A stretch of 5,328 nt of DNA, from positions 1 to 5,328 of the forward strand of contig JADGHY010000156.1 of assembly GCA_019683625.1 (NCBI GenBank), in the 5' to 3' direction. Every line of letters starts with the position of its first letter. Positions within the stretch are counted from its first letter, which is position 1. Under the pieces are notes generated by a model. That model saw nothing but the letters and a program-made list of their open reading frames with translations, searched no databases and was not told the DNA's origin. Position numbers and translations under genes: made by a program. Source of the DNA: Thermoflavifilum sp. Its GTDB lineage: Bacteria; Bacteroidota; Bacteroidia; Chitinophagales; Chitinophagaceae. Positions 1-5,328 of the stretch are shown here, piece by piece.

Positions 1-18
1 ATTGAAATAAAATATGCA

Positions 19-1095
19 TTAAGCGGGTTGCAAATTTGCATTGAGTCGGGCGATGCTGCGGATAGCTTGGTCGGCAAATGATTCGAAGGCCTTCCGCGAG
101 AGCTCATCGTCGCTGACCATAGCCGGCACGCCAAGATCGCCTCCTTCACGGATATTTTCCACGATGGGGATTTGTCCTAAAAAGGGCACGCCAAATTCTT
201 CGGCCAGCTTTTTCCCGCCTTCTTTGCCAAAAAGATAATATTTCCGGTCTGGCAGATCGGGCGGAGTGAAATAGGCCATATTTTCCACGATGCCCACTAC
301 CGGCACTTTAATCTGAGGCGTGTTGAACATGCCTAAGGCTTTTCGGGCATCGGCTAATGCCACATCCTGGGGAGTTGTCACCACAATAGCCCCTGTCAGG
401 GGAACGTGCTGGACGAGGGTGAGGTGAATATCGCCGGTACCGGGCGGCAGGTCAATAATTAAATAATCGAGGGCACCCCAGTAAATATCTGTCATAAATT
501 GCCGTACGGCACTGCTGGCCATGGGTCCCCGCCATATCACTGCCTGCTTTTCTTCCACCAGCAAGCCGATAGACATCACCTCTATGCCAAAGCGCAACAT
601 GGGCACGATCATGGGCCGGCCTTTTATCTGCGCCATCCGGGGGCGTTCACCTTTGATCCCCAACATGATGGGAATGCTGGGGCCGTAAATATCCGCATCC
701 ATTAAGCCTACTTTCGCTCCCCGTTGGGCAATGGCCAGGGCTAAGTTGGTAGAGATGGTTGATTTACCTACCCCTCCTTTTCCCGAGGCCACGGCAATGA
801 TATTTTTTACTTCCGGTAAAATCACCTTGTTATCTTGCCGGCTGGTGGTGGTACGGGCTTCCATCTGGATCTCTACTTCCGCGGCAGGATCCACCATCAT
901 GTGGATAGCGTTGATACAAGCCTGTTGCATGGCATCTTTAACCGGACAAGCAGGCGTGGTGAGCACGATTTTAAACCGGATTTTTTTGCCCTCAATGTGT
1001 AAATCCTGTATCATGCGCAAACTCACCAAATCCTTGCCCAGATCCGGATCCTGAACCTGGCTGAGCGCGGCCAATACCTGCTGTGCTGTAATCAT
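19..1095 (-). CDS. apbC: Mrp/ApbC/NBP35-family iron-sulfur cluster carrier P-loop ATPase
   Basis: The 358-residue protein is a cytoplasmic ATPase of the Mrp/ApbC family, known to bind Fe-S clusters and pass them to apo-proteins. Residues about 3-75 form an N-terminal MIP18/DUF59 domain with the TTPACP motif (Cys50). The ParA/MinD-like ATPase domain follows, with the deviant Walker A GKGGVGKST at 105-113, MDADIYGPS at 132-140 and DLPPGTGD at 215-222. The reading frame stays open 81 codons further upstream, but ATG 1095 is preferred because the DUF59 domain begins there and the upstream residues look like translated intergenic DNA. Oddity: the CxxC that normally follows the ENM motif is replaced by a Pro/Asp/Lys/Tyr-rich stretch at about 277-290, and the only cysteines are Cys50 and Cys60. 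The gene is divergent from its neighbour and ends 18 bp from the window edge. Family assignment is very secure; the cluster-binding mode is less certain. Confidence 0.95.
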   Translation of the reverse strand: MITAQQVLAALSQVQDPDLGKDLVSLRMIQDLHIEGKKIRFKIVLTTPACPVKDAMQQACINAIHMMVDPAAEVEIQMEARTTTSRQDNKVILPEVKNIIAVASGKGGVGKSTISTNLALAIAQRGAKVGLMDADIYGPSIPIMLGIKGERPRMAQIKGRPMIVPMLRFGIEVMSIGLLVEEKQAVIWRGPMASSAVRQFMTDIYWGALDYLIIDLPPGTGDIHLTLVQHVPLTGAIVVTTPQDVALADARKALGMFNTPQIKVPVVGIVENMAYFTPPDLPDRKYYLFGKEGGKKLAEEFGVPFLGQIPIVENIREGGDLGVPAMVSDDELSRKAFESFADQAIRSIARLNANLQPA

Positions 1096-1116
1096 GCGTG
1101 AAATATTTGTTTTTGA

Positions 1117-1124
1117 CAAAATTA
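1117..1124 (-). promoter_or_regulatory. Candidate -7 promoter element for apbC
   Basis: On the minus strand this octamer reads TAATTTTG, an exact match to the Bacteroidota -7 consensus TAnnTTTG. It would place transcription initiation near 1112, giving a leader of about 17 nt before ATG 1095. No TTG is present at the expected 17-23 bp upstream, so only half of the promoter is recognisable. The leader has no Shine-Dalgarno sequence, which is normal in this phylum. Confidence 0.35.
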
Positions 1125-1200
1125 GGGCATCCCAAACAGGAATCCGCCAGTTAAAGGCTGGCAGAGGGAAATATTTCAGGAAATGATATTCAGCAAACAA

Positions 1201-1241
1201 AACCGGTGCCTGGCCGGTTGATGCATGCAGGATATGCTGCA
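1201..1241. repeat. Two adjacent small inverted repeats in the divergent promoter region
   Basis: The first repeat is AACCGG (1201-1206) and CCGGTT (1214-1219), a perfect 6-bp stem with a 7-nt spacer. The second is TGCAG (1226-1230) and CTGCA (1237-1241) with a 6-nt spacer. It overlaps the 8-bp palindrome TGCATGCA at 1222-1229. Both lie just upstream of a -7-like element for the plus-strand gene and between two divergent genes, where an operator would be expected. The arms are short enough to arise by chance, and no regulator is encoded nearby. The rest of the 1096-1297 gap shows nothing beyond the two -7-like elements. Confidence 0.25.
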
Positions 1242-1248
1242 AATTCCT

Positions 1249-1256
1249 TATATTTG
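1249..1256 (+). promoter_or_regulatory. Candidate -7 promoter element for the secreted-protein gene
   Basis: The octamer TATATTTG matches the Bacteroidota -7 consensus TAnnTTTG exactly. Initiation would fall near 1261, giving a leader of about 37 nt before the chosen GTG start at 1298. This placement argues against the in-frame TTG at 1262 as the start, since that would make the message nearly leaderless. The nearest upstream TTG, at 1218-1220, is 28 bp away, too far for a typical -33 element, so support is partial. Confidence 0.35.
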
Positions 1257-1297
1257 AACGGTTGTTTGTGTCATTCTTGTTGTTGAAAAATAAGCTT

Positions 1298-1936
1298 GTG
1301 AAAAAATCAGTATGGATCGGTAGTTTACTCCTTTGCATCCACTCTGTTGTTTTTGCCCAGCGTCATCTGGTTCATGATACCGTTGTCGAGTTTTCCGGCG
1401 TAGTGCTCACGGCCGATAGCCTGCAGGCTATTCCGGGGGTGTCCATCACGGTTAAAGGACAAGATCGGGGCACGCTTTCCAATGATCAGGGGGTATTCGA
1501 CATCGTGGCCTACCGGGGTGATACCATTCATTTCAGTGCAGTAGGTTTCAGGCCCAAAGATGTGCGTATTCCGCTCGACCTCAAAGGCAATCATTTTTCC
1601 ATGATTCAGCTGATGGTGGCCGATACGATTTATTTACCTGAAACCATTATTCGTCCTTATCCCTCACCCGAAGAATTTGCCAGAGAGTTTGTGAATTACA
1701 AATTTCCGGATGATAAATACGAGATTGCCCGGAAGAACACAGAGGCTGCCAAGCTTCGTATCTTGGCGCTTACTCTTCCGCCCGACGCCACGGAAGCCAC
1801 ACAGCTCTATTTGAACCAACAGGCCCAACGCATCTCCTATGCTGGTCAGCTTCCGCCTCAGAATATCTTTAACCCGTTTGCCTGGGCTCAATTTATTCAA
1901 GCCTGGAAAAATGGAGATTTTAAACGCAAGGATTAG
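1298..1936 (+). CDS. Secreted CarboxypepD_reg-like domain protein, function unknown
   Basis: The predicted product has 212 residues and is exported. Residues 1-20 form a Sec signal peptide: two lysines after the start, a hydrophobic core and a VFA cleavage site before Gln21. Cys13 is not in a lipobox (Leu precedes it), so a lipoprotein is unlikely. Residues about 32-108 resemble the transthyretin-like CarboxypepD_reg domain common in Bacteroidota surface proteins (SGVV, IPGVSITVKG, GTLSNDQGVFDI, GDTIHFSAVGF). The remaining 100 residues hold YPSPEEF (121-127), a charged helical stretch and a tail rich in Pro, Asn and aromatics (GQLPPQNIFNPFAW, 183-196). GTG 1298 is chosen because it starts the signal peptide exactly and follows an A-rich leader; in-frame TTG codons from 1262 are alternatives. 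There is no TonB-dependent receptor barrel, so it is not a truncated SusC visible here. The domain call is good, but the function is unknown. The next gene is 83 bp downstream on the same strand. Confidence 0.85.
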   Translation: MKKSVWIGSLLLCIHSVVFAQRHLVHDTVVEFSGVVLTADSLQAIPGVSITVKGQDRGTLSNDQGVFDIVAYRGDTIHFSAVGFRPKDVRIPLDLKGNHFSMIQLMVADTIYLPETIIRPYPSPEEFAREFVNYKFPDDKYEIARKNTEAAKLRILALTLPPDATEATQLYLNQQAQRISYAGQLPPQNIFNPFAWAQFIQAWKNGDFKRKD

Positions 1937-1965
1937 CTTTCTGCCTCTGTAGCTTCTTCTTTCTC

Positions 1966-1995
1966 TTGCAGGCTGTGGGCTTTTTCTTAATATTG
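1966..1995 (+). promoter_or_regulatory. Candidate promoter for the 3-hydroxyacyl-CoA dehydrogenase gene
   Basis: A TTG at 1966-1968 is followed after exactly 19 bp by TAATATTG at 1988-1995, one mismatch from the Bacteroidota -7 consensus TAnnTTTG. Initiation near 2000 would leave an A-rich leader of about 20 nt before ATG 2020. The element lies in the 83-bp gap after the secreted-protein gene, where I see no convincing terminator. Read-through from upstream is therefore also possible. Confidence 0.4.
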
Positions 1996-2019
1996 CCTGA
2001 AGGCCAAAATAACATCACG

Positions 2020-2922
2020 ATGAAACAAGTTACCGTTATTGGTGCAGGAACGATGGGCAATGGTATTGCGCACGTATTTGCACAGCATGGTTTTGAAGTA
2101 AGGCTCACCGATGTCAGCGATGCGATCTTGCAAAAAGCATTGGAGACCATTCGCCAGAATGCAGCTCGGCAGGTGAAAAAGCAATTGCTTACTGAAGCGC
2201 AGGCAGCAGAGATGATGCACAGAATTCATCCCGTAAAATCATTGCATGATGCGCTGCAGCAGGCCGATCTGGTGGTTGAGGCAGCCACGGAAAAGCTGGA
2301 AATCAAACAACAGCTTTTTCAGCAGATGGATAAATTAGCCCCTGCTCATGCCATACTGGCATCTAATACTTCTTCCATCTCCATCACCCAGTTGGCCGCT
2401 GTCACACAGCGTCCTCAGCAAGTCATCGGCATGCATTTCATGAATCCCGTACCGGTTATGCCTTTGGTGGAAATCATCACTGGATTCCATACCGATGCGG
2501 CTGTCACACAAGCTATCGTTACGTTGAGCCGTGAGCTGGGCAAGACGCCCTGTGTGGTGAACGATTATCCGGGTTTTATTGCCAACCGTATCCTGATGCC
2601 CATGCTCAACGAAGCCATGTATGCCCTTCAACAGGGAGTAGCGGGGGTGGAAGAAATTGATACCATCATGAAATTAGGTATGGGGCATCCGATGGGGCCT
2701 TTGCAGCTGGCCGACTTCATAGGATTAGATGTTTGTCTCTCTATCCTACAGGTTTTGCATCAAGGGTTAGGCGATCCCCGATATGCACCTTGTCCTTTGC
2801 TGGTGAAAATGGTACAGGCGGGCTGCTTAGGCGTAAAAACAGGAGCCGGCTTTTACCGGTATGCAGCTGGCAGCAAAGAAAAAACAGTAAATCCTGTTTT
2901 TCAGGTTACCCGTCATTTTTAG
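2020..2922 (+). CDS. hbd: 3-hydroxybutyryl-CoA (3-hydroxyacyl-CoA) dehydrogenase
   Basis: This 300-residue cytoplasmic enzyme interconverts (S)-3-hydroxyacyl-CoA and 3-oxoacyl-CoA using NAD(P), in fatty-acid oxidation or butyryl-CoA metabolism. The Rossmann motif GAGTMG is at 8-13, with Asp31 at the end of the second strand. By alignment from memory with the human mitochondrial enzyme, the catalytic residues are all present: Ser118 in NTSS, His139 in GMHFMNPVP, Glu151 in LVE and Asn189 in GFIANR. The C-terminal helical dimerisation domain holds KLGMGHPMGP (218-227) and KTGAGFYRY (273-281). Length fits the single-domain Hbd/FadB2/PaaH group, with a short extra tail. ATG 2020 is chosen because the Rossmann strand begins directly after it; an in-frame ATG at 1966 would add residues that fit no domain and overlaps the candidate promoter. 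Substrate chain length cannot be read from sequence, and no thiolase or crotonase lies in the window to narrow the pathway. Confidence 0.93.
   Translation: MKQVTVIGAGTMGNGIAHVFAQHGFEVRLTDVSDAILQKALETIRQNAARQVKKQLLTEAQAAEMMHRIHPVKSLHDALQQADLVVEAATEKLEIKQQLFQQMDKLAPAHAILASNTSSISITQLAAVTQRPQQVIGMHFMNPVPVMPLVEIITGFHTDAAVTQAIVTLSRELGKTPCVVNDYPGFIANRILMPMLNEAMYALQQGVAGVEEIDTIMKLGMGHPMGPLQLADFIGLDVCLSILQVLHQGLGDPRYAPCPLLVKMVQAGCLGVKTGAGFYRYAAGSKEKTVNPVFQVTRHF
2880..2901. terminator. AT-rich hairpin at the convergent hbd/glk junction, possible bidirectional terminator
   Basis: AAAAACAG (2880-2887) and CTGTTTTT (2894-2901) form a perfect 8-bp inverted repeat with a 6-nt loop. The A-run before and T-run after it give a U-tract in either direction. 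For the minus strand it lies about 40 bp past the glk stop and is followed by TTTTTTC-like sequence, a reasonable terminator position. For hbd it falls inside the last codons, before the stop at 2920-2922, which is less usual. The stem has only two G-C pairs, so it would be weak. Confidence 0.3.
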
Positions 2923-2940
2923 CGCTGTGCGGTGTAGATG

Positions 2941-4008
2941 TTAAGCCACTTGTGGGCCGTAAGCGGCATAGTATGCTGCACCCAGCAATGCCGTTTTATC
3001 GTTAAGCACCACATAGATGGGCACTTTTTCTATCAGCTCCTGCATGCGATCACAGTGCAAATAATGCGTGTAAAACCGTTCTTCAATCAGCAAATCAATG
3101 ATTTTTGGGGGAATGCCTCCACCCAGATAGAGACCACCCGTAGCTTTCAATTTCAGCACCAGGTTGGCAGCTTCATGAGCCAGGTAGCGCACAAACAGTC
3201 GCATCGTTTCTCTGCAGATGGCGAATTCGTTGCGGGTAGCAGCTTCGCTGATCACGGCTGCTTTGTCGGGTGCTTCATCCAGTTGTTTTCGCAATGCGGC
3301 GGGTTCATCAAAGCGGTGGGTATCCCGAAGGAATTGATAAATATGCAGGATGCCCATGCCGGAAACCACATGTTCCCAGCTTACCACTTCTACTTTTTTT
3401 TGTAAATATTGCAACAAGGCAATATCCAATTCAGTTCGCGGCGCAAAATCGCAGTGCCCGCCTTCGGTAGCAAAGGGATGATAATAATGGTCATCAAAAT
3501 ACAGTCCGGCTTCGCCGAGCCCTGTGCCGGGTGCAATCACCGCAATATTCCCTGGTTTGCTGTCGTCGGCACCACGGATGACGTGTAGTTCTTTTGCATT
3601 CAGGGCTGCCAATCCATAAGCAGTTGCTTGCAGGTCGTTGATGAAAATCACTTCATCAATGCCCACTACCTTACTCACCAGGCGTTGATCCAGTTTCCAG
3701 GGCAAGTTGGTCACCTCCACACGGCCGTCGATTACGGGGCCTGCTACGCCAGCACAAAGCCGTACGGGCTTGCGATTGGTTTTGGTTTCCAGAAAGTCTT
3801 TCACAATCAGTGAGAAGCTATCATAATCCCGGGAATGATAGCTGGCCTCAACCAGGCAGGTGGGGTGATAGCCCTGGATTTCGAAGAGTGCCAGATTGGT
3901 TTTGGTGCCTCCTACATCTGCTGCCAGAATGCAGCAAAGCTGTTTTTGGCCCCAGCCCGGTAAATACAGGGGAATCCAGGGTTGTGGTGATGATGAATGG
4001 TCAGTCAT
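2941..4008 (-). CDS. glk: Glucokinase (Glk family)
   Basis: This 355-residue cytoplasmic kinase phosphorylates glucose with ATP to glucose 6-phosphate, the entry step to glycolysis. It belongs to the bacterial Glk family (the E. coli Glk type) rather than the ROK family. Visible motifs in order are the phosphate-binding loop AADVGGTKTNLALF (29-42), GVAGPV (87-92), TNLPW (100-104), FINDLQATAYG (122-132) with the presumed catalytic base Asp125, the second phosphate loop APGTGLGEAGL (159-169), TEGGHCDFAP (181-190), SGMGILHIY (216-224) and the adenosine motif YLGGGIPPK (294-302). It is somewhat longer than E. coli Glk because of about 25 residues before the first loop; their IPLYLPGW stretch looks like coding sequence, so ATG 4008 is kept. 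It lies 77 bp downstream of serA on the same strand and converges with hbd. Fructose or mannose activity cannot be excluded. Confidence 0.94.
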   Translation of the reverse strand: MTDHSSSPQPWIPLYLPGWGQKQLCCILAADVGGTKTNLALFEIQGYHPTCLVEASYHSRDYDSFSLIVKDFLETKTNRKPVRLCAGVAGPVIDGRVEVTNLPWKLDQRLVSKVVGIDEVIFINDLQATAYGLAALNAKELHVIRGADDSKPGNIAVIAPGTGLGEAGLYFDDHYYHPFATEGGHCDFAPRTELDIALLQYLQKKVEVVSWEHVVSGMGILHIYQFLRDTHRFDEPAALRKQLDEAPDKAAVISEAATRNEFAICRETMRLFVRYLAHEAANLVLKLKATGGLYLGGGIPPKIIDLLIEERFYTHYLHCDRMQELIEKVPIYVVLNDKTALLGAAYYAAYGPQVA

Positions 4009-4045
4009 GTATGGATGGAATTGAATACGATCATGGGAATAATCA

Positions 4046-4078
4046 GAAAATTACAACAAAGGCAATGACCTGCCAAAA
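4046..4078 (-). promoter_or_regulatory. Candidate promoter for glk in the serA-glk gap
   Basis: On the minus strand TTTTG (4078-4074) is followed after 20 bp by TAATTTTC (4053-4046), one mismatch from the Bacteroidota TAnnTTTG element and at the right spacing from a -33 TTG. Initiation near 4041 would give a leader of about 33 nt before ATG 4008. The site begins only 8 bp after the serA stop, so glk may have its own promoter in addition to any read-through from serA. Confidence 0.4.
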
Positions 4079-4085
4079 CATTTTC

Positions 4086-5318
4086 CTAATACAGGATTCT
4101 TGTTTTAATAGTATGTTTCACTTGTTTCAGCAATTGAAAAGCTTCCCGGGAAAGTTTGGTATCTACGTCCAACACCACATAGCCAATCAGTTCATTGGTT
4201 TTTAAATATTGTCCCAACACATTGATGGCATGGTTAGAAAGCAGGGTATTGATTTCCGAAAGCACGCCGGGTACGTTTTTGTGGATATGCAAAATCCGAT
4301 GGGCTCCGGATAGGACGGGCACATGCAGAGGTGGCACGGTATGCGAGCCTATACTGGTACCGCTTTCCAGATATTGCAACATTTTATTGCTCACATCTTC
4401 ACCGATATGCCATTGTGCTTCTTCGGTTGACCCTCCGATATGCGGGGTGAGAATAACGTTAGGAAGGTTTTGCAAGGGCGTCACGAAGCGATCTCCGTTT
4501 TTTTCAGGTTCTTCCGGGAACACGTCAACGGCTGCACCCGAGAGGATGCCGGTTTGCAGGGCTTCCCGCACGGCTTCCAGGTCCATCACATCCCCGCGGG
4601 CATAATTCAGCAGGATAGCTCCTTTTTTAAAATATTTCAGGAGGTTGCGGTTGATCATGTTTTTGGTTTGGGGTGTGGCCGGCACATGCAGGGTCACCAC
4701 ATCGGCTCTGGAAACCAGTTCTTTGAGGCTCTTCACCGGCTCCGCATTGCCAATGGGCAATTTGGTAATCACATCATAAAAAATCACTTTCATGCCCATA
4801 GCTTCGGCCAACACGCTCACCTGCGTGCCGATATTTCCGTATCCGATGATGCCCATGGTTTTACCCCGCAATTCATAACTACCTTTTGCATCCTTCATCC
4901 AGATGCCTTCGTGAGCAGCTTTATTTTTATCGGGTATTTTGCGAATCAGCATGATGGCGAGTGCAATCACCAGTTCGGCCACTGATCGGGTATTGGAATA
5001 AGGAGCATTGAACACAGCCACACCTCTTTCCGTGGCTGCTTTCAGATTTACCTGATTGGTGCCAATGCAAAAGCAACCGATAGCATGCAGATGGGGCGCG
5101 GCATCCAGCACCCTTTCCGTAATCTGTGTTTTGGAACGAATGCCTAAGAGGTGTACTTGCTTGATGGCTTTGATTAATTCCTCTTCCGGTAACGCCCGGG
5201 TTAATTTTTCAACCTGGCTGTAGCCTGCTTGCCGAAAAGCCTGAACGGCCGAGTCGCTGATGTTTTCCAGGAGCAATATGCGAATCTTTTCCCGGGGAAA
5301 GCTGGTCTTCTGATCCAT
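4086..5318 (-). CDS. serA: D-3-phosphoglycerate dehydrogenase with C-terminal ACT domain
   Basis: The enzyme oxidises 3-phosphoglycerate to 3-phosphohydroxypyruvate with NAD, the first step of serine synthesis, in the cytoplasm. It has 410 residues, the same length as E. coli SerA, and matches that short ACT-bearing type along its whole length. Segments in order are the N-terminal substrate domain with GCFCIGTNQV (81-90) and FNAPYSNTRSVAELVI (103-118), the NAD-binding motif GYGNIG (159-164) with Asp182, and the catalytic residues Arg241 (YARGD), Glu270 (FPEEP) and His293 (TPHIGGSTEEAQ). The ACT domain covers about 340-410. In it His346, Asn348 and Asn366 correspond by recalled alignment to the E. 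coli serine-binding residues, so feedback inhibition by serine is expected. ATG 5318 leaves the usual short N-terminal tail before the first strand. Its promoter, and any serC partner, would lie beyond the window edge. Confidence 0.96.
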   Translation of the reverse strand: MDQKTSFPREKIRILLLENISDSAVQAFRQAGYSQVEKLTRALPEEELIKAIKQVHLLGIRSKTQITERVLDAAPHLHAIGCFCIGTNQVNLKAATERGVAVFNAPYSNTRSVAELVIALAIMLIRKIPDKNKAAHEGIWMKDAKGSYELRGKTMGIIGYGNIGTQVSVLAEAMGMKVIFYDVITKLPIGNAEPVKSLKELVSRADVVTLHVPATPQTKNMINRNLLKYFKKGAILLNYARGDVMDLEAVREALQTGILSGAAVDVFPEEPEKNGDRFVTPLQNLPNVILTPHIGGSTEEAQWHIGEDVSNKMLQYLESGTSIGSHTVPPLHVPVLSGAHRILHIHKNVPGVLSEINTLLSNHAINVLGQYLKTNELIGYVVLDVDTKLSREAFQLLKQVKHTIKTRILY

Positions 5319-5328
5319 TCAATATTTG

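Noticed and set aside
1096..1338. Open frame extending the apbC gene upstream by 81 codons
   Set aside because: The extension precedes the complete DUF59 domain, overlaps the start of the divergent secreted-protein gene and both candidate promoters, and resembles no known domain.
1334..1345. Cys13 in the signal peptide as a lipoprotein attachment site
   Set aside because: The residue before the cysteine is Leu, not Gly, Ala or Ser, and a good VFA signal peptidase I site lies seven residues later.
2938..3405. Plus-strand open frame of 155 codons opposite glk
   Set aside because: It lies entirely inside the glucokinase gene on the other strand, has His/Phe/Gln-rich shadow composition and no domain.
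4061..4074. Short hairpin GGCA/TGCC followed on the minus strand by a T-rich stretch, as a possible serA terminator
   Set aside because: The stem has only 4 bp and sits inside the spacer of the glk promoter candidate; it is too weak to call.
4440..4985. Plus-strand open frame of 181 codons opposite serA
   Set aside because: It is fully antisense to a highly conserved enzyme, is rich in His, Phe and Gly as expected from reading conserved codons backwards, and has no recognisable domain.
1..5328. Mobile element, CRISPR array, defence system, tRNA or other novel system
   Set aside because: Five intact housekeeping-type or envelope genes account for nearly the whole window. I saw no long direct or terminal repeats, no spacer-repeat periodicity and no tRNA-like cloverleaf in the gaps.

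Overview
The window looks like ordinary chromosomal DNA from a member of the Bacteroidota, most likely Chitinophagaceae or a close relative. That placement is inferred from protein character and signals: starts without Shine-Dalgarno sequences and with A/T-rich leaders, sequences resembling the Bacteroidota promoter (TTG-N17..23-TAnnTTTG), a small secreted CarboxypepD_reg-like protein of a Bacteroidota type, and an Mrp/ApbC protein without the usual CxxC. A thermophilic Chitinophagaceae genus is possible, but the sequence alone cannot settle the genus.

Layout. Five protein genes fill almost all of the window. On the minus strand, 19-1095 encodes an Mrp/ApbC-type iron-sulfur cluster carrier P-loop ATPase. 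A divergent intergenic region of about 200 bp (1096-1297) carries two -7-like elements and two small inverted repeats. On the plus strand follow a small secreted protein of unknown function (1298-1936) and a 3-hydroxyacyl-CoA dehydrogenase (2020-2922), each with a candidate promoter. The dehydrogenase converges on a glucokinase (2941-4008, minus); only 18 bp separate the stop codons, and an AT-rich hairpin lies at the junction. Upstream of glucokinase on the minus strand is a complete D-3-phosphoglycerate dehydrogenase with an ACT domain (4086-5318), whose start codon is 10 bp from the window edge.

How the genes relate. serA and glk are co-oriented with a 77-bp gap, so they could be co-transcribed, but a good promoter candidate in the gap suggests glk is also transcribed on its own. 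Glucokinase feeds glucose into glycolysis, and SerA draws 3-phosphoglycerate out of it towards serine. The dehydrogenase acts in short-chain acyl-CoA metabolism and ApbC in Fe-S protein maturation. I see no functional link that ties all five into one system.

I found no tRNA, rRNA, CRISPR array, insertion sequence, phage gene, toxin-antitoxin pair or defence module, and no broken gene. I do not see a new biological system here. The points most worth a second look are the missing CxxC in ApbC, the uncharacterised C-terminal region of the secreted protein, and the candidate promoters and hairpins.
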